From the NCBI GenBank assembly GCA_035296565.1, contig DATHAQ010000001.1, positions 1 through 36,267 on the forward strand: a DNA stretch of 36,267 nucleotides. Reading direction: 5' to 3'. Position 1 is the stretch's first letter, and each line of letters begins with the position of its first letter. This document shows positions 6,667 through 13,668 of the stretch, piece by piece. Source of the DNA: JACCZR01 sp035296565 (GTDB lineage Bacteria; Actinomycetota; Thermoleophilia; Solirubrobacterales; Thermoleophilaceae). The notes below the pieces were generated by a model. The model worked only from the letters and a program-made list of their open reading frames with translations. It had not been told where the DNA came from and did no database searches. The translations under genes and the position numbers were made by a program.

Positions 6667-7380
6667 GTGGCCACCGAGCAGGCGACAGTCGCCGAGGAGG
6701 AGTACCTCCAGACGATGTACTGGCTCCAGGAGGCAGGCTTGCCGATGACCGGAGCGAACATCGCGCGGGCCATGCAGGTGTCCGCTCCGACCGTGCACGA
6801 GATGATCGGCCGCCTTGAGGGCGACGGCCTCGTGACCCGGGCCCACGACAAGTCGCTGGCCTTCACCGAACGCGGCCACGAGCACGCCGCCAACATCGTC
6901 CGCCGCCATCGCTTGATCGAGCGCTTTCTCACCGACGTCTTCGACATCCCGTGGGACCAGGTCCACGAGGAGGCCGAGCGCCTGGAGCACTGGATGTCGC
7001 CGGTGGTGGAGGAGCGCATGCTCAACGCGATCGGCGACGCCAAGACGTGCCCCCACGGGCACCCGATCTACGAGGGCGCCCGCATCGAAGGCGTCCCGCT
7101 GGCCGACGTCGAGGTCGGCGCCAAGGTGCAGGTGCTGCGCTTCGAGAACGAGGCCGAGGACCTTCTGCACTACCTGATGGACAGCGGGCTCAAGCCGGGC
7201 ATGGCGGGCGAGCTCGCCTCCGCAGACGACGAGGAGGTCGCCGTCCAGGTGGGCGGCGAGCGACTGGCGGTCAGCCGCAGCGTCGCCGAGACGGTCTCGG
7301 TGACCGCGGAGCCCTCGCCTCCGCCGCGCGTGGCGCTGCCGGACCAGCTCGTGTTCGCGCGCGAGCGCTACGGCCGCTGA
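6667..7380 (+). CDS. DtxR/MntR-family metal-dependent transcriptional regulator
   Basis: The 237-residue protein has the full IdeR/DtxR layout: an N-terminal winged helix (about 1-65), a metal-binding dimerization domain (about 66-135) with RRHRLIERFL and VHEEAERLEHWMS, and a C-terminal FeoA/SH3-like domain. By alignment to IdeR with an offset of two, the ligands are His81, Glu85, His100, Glu107 and His108. The IdeR residues Met10 and Cys102 are replaced by Glu12 and Glu104. That acidic pattern resembles MntR and suggests a manganese rather than iron response (inference). The GTG at 6667 lacks a Shine-Dalgarno; TACTCT ends 6 nt before it. No metal transporter lies beside it, so the regulon is elsewhere. 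Confidence 0.9.
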   Translation: MATEQATVAEEEYLQTMYWLQEAGLPMTGANIARAMQVSAPTVHEMIGRLEGDGLVTRAHDKSLAFTERGHEHAANIVRRHRLIERFLTDVFDIPWDQVHEEAERLEHWMSPVVEERMLNAIGDAKTCPHGHPIYEGARIEGVPLADVEVGAKVQVLRFENEAEDLLHYLMDSGLKPGMAGELASADDEEVAVQVGGERLAVSRSVAETVSVTAEPSPPPRVALPDQLVFARERYGR

Positions 7381-7395
7381 CGACCGAGCGCCAGG

Positions 7396-8109
7396 CTAGT
7401 CGAACGGCTTGGCCCGCCGAGCCCGCAGGTCGAAGAACAGCAGCGTCGCGATCACCGCGACGATCGGTGTGGTGACGGCCTGCCCGAGGATCTCGCCGAC
7501 CAGCACCGGCCACTCGCGGTCCCTGCTCTCGGCCAGAGCGGCCAAGGGAAGGGTGATCAGCCCGCCCGGAAGCAGCGCGAGCAGGTTCGCCAGCAGGATC
7601 ACGCCCGCGGCGCGAAACCAGCGCCCCTCGGTCAGCTCGCCGCTGCGCCGCAGCGGCGCCACGCCCGTGTGGTGCTCCAGCGCCACGGCCTGCGGAAACA
7701 GGAACCAGCGGACCACCAGGTAGAGCCCGGGGATTATCAGGAAGAACAGCCCGAGCGCGACTCCCGCCGCGGCCAGGATGGCCGCCAGGATCAGAGGGGT
7801 CGAGGTCTCGACCGTGCGGATCGCGGCTCGGCCCGCGTGTGGGACCGCGCCCGCCACCAGCAACGCGGACGCCGCCGTGATCAGGGGGGTTGTCAGCACA
7901 TAGCTGCTGAGCGTCCCCACCCCGGTCTCGACCAGCTGGATCTTCGCCTGGTAGCCCGAGGTGAGCTGCTCGAGGCCGACGCCCGACACCACGAGCTCGA
8001 TCGGCCCGGCGAAGATCAGTCCGACCGCCAAGAAGCCGAGCGGCCTGGCGGCCAGGAGCGCGAAGGCGTCCCTCAGTAGCTCGCCGAGGTCGCGGGGGCG
8101 GTCGAGCAA
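7396..8109 (-). CDS. Integral membrane protein, unknown function
   Basis: The 237-residue protein is mostly hydrophobic, with about five or six predicted membrane spans: FLAVGLIFAGPIELVV, a segment around LITAASALLVAGAV, LILAAILAAAGVALGLFFLII, VRWFLFPQAVAL, AGVILLANLLALLPGGLITL and a last span near TTPIVAVIATLLFF. The N-terminal phrase RDLGELLRDAFALLAARPLGFL resembles the YciC-like/GlpQ-membrane-domain type, in which an amphipathic DAF helix precedes the first span, but I cannot name a function. The only start without extension is a TTG at 8109; a purine-rich GGAGGAG lies about 45 nt upstream, too far to help, so the start is uncertain. It lies 72 bp downstream of the aminotransferase and converges on the DtxR-family gene with a 15-bp gap. 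Confidence 0.75.
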   Translation of the reverse strand: MLDRPRDLGELLRDAFALLAARPLGFLAVGLIFAGPIELVVSGVGLEQLTSGYQAKIQLVETGVGTLSSYVLTTPLITAASALLVAGAVPHAGRAAIRTVETSTPLILAAILAAAGVALGLFFLIIPGLYLVVRWFLFPQAVALEHHTGVAPLRRSGELTEGRWFRAAGVILLANLLALLPGGLITLPLAALAESRDREWPVLVGEILGQAVTTPIVAVIATLLFFDLRARRAKPFD

Positions 8110-8181
8110 GTCGTTGTGGTGTGGGTTCTCGGCCGGGCCGGCCTCGGCCCGCGCTCCTCCGCTAGAGGTCCCCGCCCGTGC

Positions 8182-9288
8182 TCACGCGCGGACGCCGGCC
8201 AGCTCTCGGTAGGCGTCGGCCAGGCGGCTGACCCCCTCGTCGATCTCGTCGGGCTTGACCCCCGAGAAGGCGATGCGCAGCGAGCTGTCACCGCCCTCGA
8301 GCAGGAAGTCGGTGCCCTTGACGAAGATCACTCCGCGCTCGCGCGCCCTCTCGTCGAGGGCGGCACCGTCGGTGCCCTCCGGAAGGTCGACCCACATGAA
8401 GTAGCCACCCTCCGGCTTGACGAAGCGGGCGTCGCCGCCGAAGTCGCGCTCCAGCGCGTCCGCCGTTCGGTCGCGGCGTTCCTGCAGCGCGGTCTTGACC
8501 GTGGCTATCGAGTTGTCGATCGCGCCGGAGTGGCAGAACTCGGCAACGATGGCCTGGGAGACCATGCTGGGCGAAATGTAGGTCTCGGTCGCGGTCTTGC
8601 GAATGTCCTTGACGAGCGCCTCGGGCCCGGCCAGGTAGCCGACCCGGATGCCGGGGCAGACCGTCTTGGAGAACGACGACGCGTAAACCACGTGGCCGGA
8701 GTCGTCCAGCGAGAGCATCGTGGGCAGCGGCTCGCCCTCGAACCGCAGCTCGACGTATGGGTCATCCTCGAAGACGTAGAAGTCGTAGCGGTCGGCCAGC
8801 TCGACCAGGCGCCGGCGCTTGTCCAGCGACAGCGTCGCGCCGGCCGGGTTGTGGAAGTTCGGGATCACGTGCGCGAGCTTGGGCCGCGCGCCGGCCTCCA
8901 GCGCCCGCTCCAGCGCCTCGACGTCCAGGCCGTCGGCCTCCACGGGAATCGCGAGCAGATCGGCCCCGAGCTTCTGGAGCGACAGGAGCGTGCGGTCGTA
9001 GGTCGGCGCCTCGATGACGACGGTGTCGCCGGCCTCGACCAAGTGCTGGAAGAGGAAGGCGTCGGCCTGCATGGAGCCGTTGGTAGCGATCACCTGCTCC
9101 TTGGGCAACCCGTGGCGCCCGGCGATCCAGTCGACCAGCGGCCCATAGCCGGCGGCCGTGCCGTAGGAGAAGGCGCCCTTGGGATCCGAGGAGAAGGCGC
9201 GGTCGGCGGCGGCCTTCAGGTCGTCGACGGCGACGATGTCCAGAGAGGGGGCGCCGCGGGCGAGCGAGATGTCTTGCTGGGCGGCCAC
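8182..9288 (-). CDS. PLP-dependent aminotransferase class I/II (2-aminoadipate/MocR-like catalytic domain)
   Basis: This fold-type I aminotransferase of 368 residues probably uses an amino acid and a 2-oxoacid. It has YGTAAGYGPLVDWIAGRHGL, VIEAPTYDRTL, the Asn in IPNFHNPAG, the Asp in FEDDPYVELRF, the PLP-binding Lys208 in SSFSKTVCPGIRVGY and the C-terminal arginine in LRIAFSG. The sequence resembles the LysN/ARO8 group and the catalytic half of MocR regulators, but no N-terminal GntR domain is present. The GTG at 9288 is preceded by TATCGT ending 8 nt upstream, with no Shine-Dalgarno, so the mRNA is probably leaderless. It diverges from the sigma-4-like gene and may be co-transcribed with the membrane gene downstream. 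The substrate is not determinable. Confidence 0.88.
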   Translation of the reverse strand: MAAQQDISLARGAPSLDIVAVDDLKAAADRAFSSDPKGAFSYGTAAGYGPLVDWIAGRHGLPKEQVIATNGSMQADAFLFQHLVEAGDTVVIEAPTYDRTLLSLQKLGADLLAIPVEADGLDVEALERALEAGARPKLAHVIPNFHNPAGATLSLDKRRRLVELADRYDFYVFEDDPYVELRFEGEPLPTMLSLDDSGHVVYASSFSKTVCPGIRVGYLAGPEALVKDIRKTATETYISPSMVSQAIVAEFCHSGAIDNSIATVKTALQERRDRTADALERDFGGDARFVKPEGGYFMWVDLPEGTDGAALDERARERGVIFVKGTDFLLEGGDSSLRIAFSGVKPDEIDEGVSRLADAYRELAGVRA

Positions 9289-9296
9289 GGGCCGCG

Positions 9297-9306
9297 ACGA
9301 TAACGT
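9297..9306. promoter_or_regulatory. Bidirectional -10 decamer, aminotransferase / sigma-4-like gene
   Basis: The decamer ACGATAACGT contains TATCGT on the minus strand (ending 8 nt before GTG 9288) and TAACGT on the plus strand (ending 9 nt before GTG 9316). The two share the central TA at 9301-9302. The decamer is close to a perfect palindrome. Both genes would be leaderless or nearly so. Confidence 0.65.
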
Positions 9307-9315
9307 CCCGCGCCT

Positions 9316-9582
9316 GTGGTCGCCGTGACGGTGGACAGGCTGGGGGAGGCGCTGGCGCGCCTGGACCCGACGGACCGTGCCCTGCTGGACCTCGACCTGC
9401 GCCGGGGCATGGAGGAGGGCGAGATCGCGGAGGCGCTCAGTCTGGACGCCGAGGAGATCCCCTCGCGGCGCACGAAGATCCTCGATGGCCTGGCGTCGGA
9501 GCTCGGCCTGGAGACGCGCGAGGGCCGCGACGAGCTGTGGGCCACGTTGCCCGACCTGCCGGCGCGCTGCTGGGAGGGCTAG
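9316..9582 (+). CDS. Small sigma-70 region-4-like protein
   Basis: An 88-residue protein whose core, RLGEALARLDPTDRALLDLDLRRGMEEGEIAEALSLD, resembles the region 4 helix-turn-helix of sigma factors: a leading LDP.DRALL helix, then EIAEALSLD as the turn. It continues with EEIPSRRTKILDGLASEL as the putative recognition helix. There is no region 2, so it cannot be a complete sigma factor. It may be a DNA-binding or RNA-polymerase-binding regulator, or a family specific to this lineage. GTG codons at 9316, 9325 and 9331 are all possible starts; 9316 is 9 nt past TAACGT. It stands alone, followed by a terminator-like hairpin cluster. The function is inferred only from fold similarity. Confidence 0.65.
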   Translation: MVAVTVDRLGEALARLDPTDRALLDLDLRRGMEEGEIAEALSLDAEEIPSRRTKILDGLASELGLETREGRDELWATLPDLPARCWEG

Positions 9583-9639
9583 CCCCCTCGGCTGGGCCGC
9601 CGGGCGCTGCCGGCGATCGCCGGGACGTCGTCAGCCCTT

Positions 9640-9732
9640 CGCCGAAACGCTGAGCTTCCTGAGCGATTTTTCGCCGGCCGTGTGCGCACGGCCCCGTGCG
9701 TAGTAGCCGCGCACCGGCCCCCGCAAGGGGCG
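9640..9732 (+). terminator. Hairpin cluster with a terminator and the 46-bp dispersed repeat (copy 2)
   Basis: This 206-bp intergenic region (9583-9788) holds several stem-loops. First, CGCTGAG (9648-9654) faces CTGAGCG (9659-9665) around CTTC with one G-G mismatch, then A and five T residues: a likely terminator for the sigma-4-like gene. Second, GGCCGTG (9676-9682) pairs with CACGGCC (9687-9693). Third, CCCC-GCAA-GGGG (9719-9730) has a GNRA-type loop. Bases 9640-9685 are nearly identical to the reverse complement of 4189-4233. A TAGCAT hexamer at 9753-9758 may be the promoter of the next gene. Confidence 0.65.
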
Positions 9733-9788
9733 TTCGCGGGGTCGATTGCCACTAGCATCGTCGCGGCGAGCGTGCCGACCGTGCGGCC

Positions 9789-11468
9789 ATGAAGAGGGGC
9801 GAGATCGTGATCGCCTTGCTCGCCGCGCTTGCGGTGGGCTTCGTCGTTCTCGTCTCCGCCGGCGACGACGGCGGCGGGGACCGGGACTCCGCGAAGCCCG
9901 CGGCGGGCTCGGTGAAGGTCTCGTTCGCGTACTCGCCGGAGAAGGAGCGGCTGCTCAAGCCGCTGATCGAGCGCTTCAACCGCGACGGCCGCAAGAGCGC
10001 CGGCAAGCCGGTGTCCGTGGAGGGCCGGTCGGTCGCTTCGGGCGAGGCGGAGAGCAAGATCGCGCGCGGCGCGCTGCGGCCGGTCGCCTGGTCGCCGGCT
10101 TCGTCGCTGTGGGGTCGCCTGCTCAACTTCGACGCCGACCGCCCGCTGGCGCCCAGGGAGAGCCCCTCGATTGTCCGCACGCCGCTGGTGATCGCCATGT
10201 GGGAGCCCTTCGCTCGGGCCCTGGGCTGGCCCAGGAAGCGGATCGGCTTCGAGCAGGTGCTCAGGCTCGCGCGGGAGAAGCGCGGCTTCGCTGCCTTCGG
10301 CCGACCGCAGTTCGGCGACTTCAAGCTGGTTCACACCAACCCCGACTTCTCCACCTCCGGCCTCTCGGCCGTGGTGGCCGAGTACTACGCCGCCACGGGT
10401 CGTCACGAGGGCCTGACCGAGCGCCAGGTCACCTCCTCCAAGGCGCGCGGCTTCGTGCGAGACATCGAGCGCTCGATCGTGCACTACGGGGACACGACGC
10501 TGTTCATCGCGGACCAGATGCGCCAGAGGGGTCCGGGCTACGCCTCCGCGGTGGCGATGGAGGAGGTCACCCTGCTCGACTTCAACCGAAATCGCGGCGG
10601 CCACCCGCCGCTGGTGGCTCTGTATCCGCCGGAGGGGACCTTCTACTCCGACAACCCCTACATCACCCTCGACGCGCCCTGGGTCAGGCCGCAGCAGCGC
10701 GCCGCCGCGCAGGTGTTCCAGCGTTGGCTGTCCGACCAGGCGACGCCCGAGCGCGCGGGGGCCGAGGGCTTCCGCCCGGCGGGACTCAAGGACAAGCCGG
10801 CCGGCCGGGTGACCAAGGCGAACGGGGCCGACCCCGCCCAGCCCCAGCGCGTGCTGGGGCTGCCCGAGCCGCGGGTGCTCAACAGCATCAAGGAGACTTG
10901 GCGCCGAGACCGCAAGCCGGCGAACGTGGAGCTGGTGCTGGACGTGTCGGGCTCGATGAGCCAGGAGAACCGCCTGGAGCGCGCCAAGCTGGGACTGGAG
11001 GCGTTCTTCCGCGAGGTCTCGCCGGAGGACCGCATCGGCCTGACGATCTTCTCCGACCAGATCAGGCAGGTGGTTCCGATCGGGCCCTTCTCGCAGAATC
11101 GCGACCGCATGCGCGCGCTCGTGCGCGACCTGATCGCCGACGGCGGCACGGCTGTCTACGACGCCACCGCGAAGAGCCTCGACACGGTGCGCGCCCTGCG
11201 CGACCGAGAGCGCATCAACGCGGTGGTGGTCCTGACCGACGGCGAGGACACCGACTCGACGCTGACGGCCCAGGACGTGATCAACCGCGCCCGCGCCCAG
11301 GGTGACTCGCGCGACCAGGTGCGCGTGTTCACCATCGCCTACAGCGCCGAGGCCGCCGGCGCGCGCGAGGCGCTGACGGGGATCGCGAAGGCCAGCGGGG
11401 GCCAGGACTACGAGGGCAACACCGAGGACATCGAGACCGTCTACCGGAGCATCTCCAGCTTCTTCTGA
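9789..11468 (+). CDS. Substrate-binding protein fused to a von Willebrand factor A domain
   Basis: A 559-residue exported or membrane-anchored protein. Residues about 6-24 form one hydrophobic segment and are followed by a Gly/Asp linker. Residues about 40-360 resemble a periplasmic solute-binding domain (VKVSFAYSPEKERLLKPLIERF, LIADQ-type hinge segments, FYSDNPYITLDAPWV). From about 375 a VWA domain begins with the MIDAS motif DVSGSMS near 385, a MIDAS threonine in DGGTAVYDAT and VVVLTDGEDTDS near 482. All MIDAS residues are present, so metal-dependent ligand binding is expected. The ligand is unknown and no ABC permease lies beside it. The stop overlaps the next ATG by one base. It heads an operon with a membrane coiled-coil protein and RmlC. 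The start has no clear Shine-Dalgarno. Confidence 0.85.
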   Translation: MKRGEIVIALLAALAVGFVVLVSAGDDGGGDRDSAKPAAGSVKVSFAYSPEKERLLKPLIERFNRDGRKSAGKPVSVEGRSVASGEAESKIARGALRPVAWSPASSLWGRLLNFDADRPLAPRESPSIVRTPLVIAMWEPFARALGWPRKRIGFEQVLRLAREKRGFAAFGRPQFGDFKLVHTNPDFSTSGLSAVVAEYYAATGRHEGLTERQVTSSKARGFVRDIERSIVHYGDTTLFIADQMRQRGPGYASAVAMEEVTLLDFNRNRGGHPPLVALYPPEGTFYSDNPYITLDAPWVRPQQRAAAQVFQRWLSDQATPERAGAEGFRPAGLKDKPAGRVTKANGADPAQPQRVLGLPEPRVLNSIKETWRRDRKPANVELVLDVSGSMSQENRLERAKLGLEAFFREVSPEDRIGLTIFSDQIRQVVPIGPFSQNRDRMRALVRDLIADGGTAVYDATAKSLDTVRALRDRERINAVVVLTDGEDTDSTLTAQDVINRARAQGDSRDQVRVFTIAYSAEAAGAREALTGIAKASGGQDYEGNTEDIETVYRSISSFF

Positions 11469-12253
11469 TGGCCGGATCCAAGCGTCCCTACAGCCGCTCG
11501 GAGTACAACCAAGCGCTGCTGCGCAACGCCCTGCTGGACCCGTTCGCCGTGCTGCTGCTGGCGGCGATCCTCATCGCCGGAATCGTGCTCGGCCTGACGC
11601 TGCCCCTGCTCCCGGTCGCGGTGGTGGCCTACGGCCTGGCGGCGGGGCGCACCTACTTCGACGAGGACGAGGCGAACAAGGTGCTCGAGCGCGAGCGCGG
11701 CAAGCGCCGCCACTCGCTGGAGCGCGTTCGCCCCGACCCCAACACGTTCGCGCCGCCGATCCGCGACCTGATGCACGGTGCGCGCCGGCGCGAATTCCGG
11801 ATCCGCGAGGCGATCAGCCGCGCCCAGCTGCCCTTCGAGGAGGTGGAAGGTGAGGTCGACGCCTTCCTCGAGGTGATGGAGGGCTCCGCCGGCCGCGCGC
11901 AGCTGCTGTACGAGGCGCTGGCCGAGAACCCGCCCGACTTGGTCGAGCAGCGGATGGAGGCCGAGCAGCGAGCCCCAGGCCCCGGGCGCGAGTACCGCGC
12001 CGAGCTGGTGGACGCGCTCAGCCACCAGCTGACGGTCCTGCGGCGGATGGAAAAGCAGCTCGCCCGCTACTACGACGAGATGGAGCGCGTGCTGGTGGAG
12101 CTCGACACCGTCCGGGGAAGCCTGGTGTCGGCCTCGGCCTCCACCGACACCGAGCGCCAGCGGGCGCTCGCCGCCGACCTGCGCGGCCTGCGCGAGGAGG
12201 TCGGCTCGCTGTCGGAGGGCATGAGCGAGGCCTACGAGGCGCCGACCCCATGA
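11468..12253 (+). CDS. Membrane-anchored coiled-coil protein, unknown family
   Basis: I do not recognise this 261-residue protein. It has one hydrophobic stretch, long enough for one or two membrane passes, at about residues 27-60 (FAVLLLAAILIAGIVLG and LPLLPVAVVAYGLAAG). A highly charged helical region then runs to the end, with likely coiled coils around RMEKQLARYYDEMERVLVELD and the last 40 residues. The C-terminal part is probably cytosolic. Its ATG overlaps the stop of the substrate-binding/VWA gene (TGATG), and its own stop overlaps rmlC by 4 bp (ATGA), so all three should be translated from one mRNA. Tight coupling to the VWA protein suggests a partner or scaffold role, which is inference only. 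Confidence 0.7.
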   Translation: MAGSKRPYSRSEYNQALLRNALLDPFAVLLLAAILIAGIVLGLTLPLLPVAVVAYGLAAGRTYFDEDEANKVLERERGKRRHSLERVRPDPNTFAPPIRDLMHGARRREFRIREAISRAQLPFEEVEGEVDAFLEVMEGSAGRAQLLYEALAENPPDLVEQRMEAEQRAPGPGREYRAELVDALSHQLTVLRRMEKQLARYYDEMERVLVELDTVRGSLVSASASTDTERQRALAADLRGLREEVGSLSEGMSEAYEAPTP

Positions 12254-12777
12254 ACGGCCCGTTTCTCATCCAGCCCACCGTCCACGGCGACGAGCGCGGC
12301 TTCTTCCTCGAGAGCTATCGCCGCTCGAGGCTCGCCGAGCTGGGGGTCGACCACGACTTCGTGCAGGACAACCACTCGCGCTCGGCGCGGGGCGTGGTGC
12401 GCGGCATGCACTTCGCCGTGGGGCAGGGCCAGGCCAAGCTCGTGCGCTGCGCGCGCGGCTCGATCTTCGACGTGGTGGTGGACCTGCGCCGTTCCTCGCC
12501 GACGTACGGCCGGTGGCAGGGCTTCGAGCTCGACGACCGCGCGCATCACCAGCTCTACGTCCCGGTCGGCTTCGCCCACGGTTTCTGCGTGACGAGCGAG
12601 GTTGCCGACGTCGCCTACAAGTGCTCGACCTACTACGACCCCGAGGTCGAGCGGACGATCGCCTACGACGACCCCGACATCGGCATCGAGTGGCCGGCCG
12701 GGCTGGAGTTGCGGGTGTCCGATCGGGACAGCCAGGCGCCACGCCTCGAGGACGTGGCGCCCGAGCTTCCCTTCTAG
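12250..12777 (+). CDS. rmlC: dTDP-4-dehydrorhamnose 3,5-epimerase
   Basis: This cupin-fold enzyme of 175 residues epimerizes dTDP-4-keto-6-deoxyglucose at C3 and C5 on the way to dTDP-rhamnose. It shows DERGFFLESYR, the catalytic histidine segment RGVVRGMHF, VVVDLRRSSPTYGRW, VPVGFAHGFCV, the tyrosine-containing YKCSTYYDPEVE and DDPDIGIEWP. Length and motif order are typical. It overlaps the upstream membrane protein gene by 4 bp. No rmlA, rmlB or rmlD lies in the window, so the rest of the pathway must be elsewhere, or this is a paralog acting on another dTDP-sugar. The stop codon is shared in a CTAG with the convergent lipoprotein gene. Confidence 0.9.
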   Translation: MNGPFLIQPTVHGDERGFFLESYRRSRLAELGVDHDFVQDNHSRSARGVVRGMHFAVGQGQAKLVRCARGSIFDVVVDLRRSSPTYGRWQGFELDDRAHHQLYVPVGFAHGFCVTSEVADVAYKCSTYYDPEVERTIAYDDPDIGIEWPAGLELRVSDRDSQAPRLEDVAPELPF

Positions 12778-13607
12778 TCCACGGTCGCTTCCGAGACCAT
12801 TCCCTTCGCCACGTGGGGCGGGCCCCCCTGGCGGTCGGGGATGAAGCACATGAGGGCGTACTTGCCCTTCTTTTTGAGGTCGAGCTGAACGGCCTGCTTG
12901 CCGCCGCTGTCGAGCACCGCGGTGTTGACCCCCGCCTTCTCGTCGAACGGCGGCGGCCCCGAGGGCTCACCCTCGGACGCGGCGACCTTGCGAACATCGG
13001 CGATGGTCTTGCCCGGGTTGATGGGCAGCGCGACAATGAAGTGCGGCTGCTTGCCCTTGTTGTCGAATAGCACCGTCTGCTTGCCGGTCTTCAGGCCCGT
13101 GGCCTTGAACGAGTAATCGACCGCCTCGACCCGCGGGCCGGCCGTGGGCTGGGAGCCGCCTCCGCTGCCCGTCACCTGCAGTGGAGCGCTCTTGTTCGAC
13201 TCGATGTCGAGCGCGTAGTACTTGCCTGGGGCCAGGTTCTGGGTGACGGTGCCGGTCTGGCCGGGCTTGGTGTTGCCCACGCCGCCTTCCAGCTTCAACC
13301 AGTCGGGGAGGGCCTTGTTCCTGTCACCCCACGCCGTACCGGCCTTGGCGACCTCCTCGGCCGTCTGGTTGCCCGTGACGCGCACCAGCTGGGCGCCGCC
13401 GGGCTTCTTACCCGTGTTCTTGACGGTGATCTCGGTCAGACCCGCCTCGGCCGACGCCGGGGCCTTCAGGCCCGTGTCCGAGCGCTCGATCGTCACGGAC
13501 TGCGTGGTCTGGCTGCTGCTCTTCTTCTTTTTCTTGCTGCTCCCGCAGCCGGCCGCGACCGCGGATGCGAGCAGGACGACGAACGCGCAGAGCGCGAGCT
13601 TCTTCAT
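12774..13607 (-). CDS. Lipoprotein with two cupredoxin-like repeats
   Basis: A 277-residue exported lipoprotein. The signal peptide MKKLALCAFVVLLASAVAAGC ends in a lipobox (Cys21), followed by a Lys/Ser linker. Two similar halves follow: each has a strand ending in NTGKKPG or NKGKQPH, a TAEEVAKAG or TIADVRKVA helix and a late GKYYAL or GKYALM strand. Only the second half carries a possible type-1 copper set: His in KQPHF, Cys in LMCFIPD, and His and Met in HVAKGM. Copper binding is inferred. The ATG at 13607 has an AGGGGGA Shine-Dalgarno site. The gene lies 61 bp after sucD, separated by a hairpin, and shares its stop in CTAG with rmlC. Confidence 0.78.
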   Translation of the reverse strand: MKKLALCAFVVLLASAVAAGCGSSKKKKKSSSQTTQSVTIERSDTGLKAPASAEAGLTEITVKNTGKKPGGAQLVRVTGNQTAEEVAKAGTAWGDRNKALPDWLKLEGGVGNTKPGQTGTVTQNLAPGKYYALDIESNKSAPLQVTGSGGGSQPTAGPRVEAVDYSFKATGLKTGKQTVLFDNKGKQPHFIVALPINPGKTIADVRKVAASEGEPSGPPPFDEKAGVNTAVLDSGGKQAVQLDLKKKGKYALMCFIPDRQGGPPHVAKGMVSEATVD

Positions 13608-13631
13608 GGGCTGAGTCCCCCTGTCGAGTAG

Positions 13632-13652
13632 GCCCCCGGCCAATCCGGGGGC
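13632..13652 (-). terminator. Stem-loop between sucD and the lipoprotein gene
   Basis: GCCCCCGG (13632-13639) pairs perfectly with CCGGGGGC (13645-13652) around a 5-nt loop. It lies 16 bp past the sucD stop on the minus strand. There is no T-run, so it may be an intrinsic terminator lacking a U-tract, a 3' end stabilizer for sucCD, or part of the lipoprotein leader. Confidence 0.45.
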
Positions 13653-13668
13653 GCGGCACCCTAACAGG

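Noticed and set aside
6643..7170. 5' extension of the DNA ligase frame over the DtxR-family gene
   Set aside because: It is antisense to a well-conserved regulator and has no ligase homology before the GTG at 6642.
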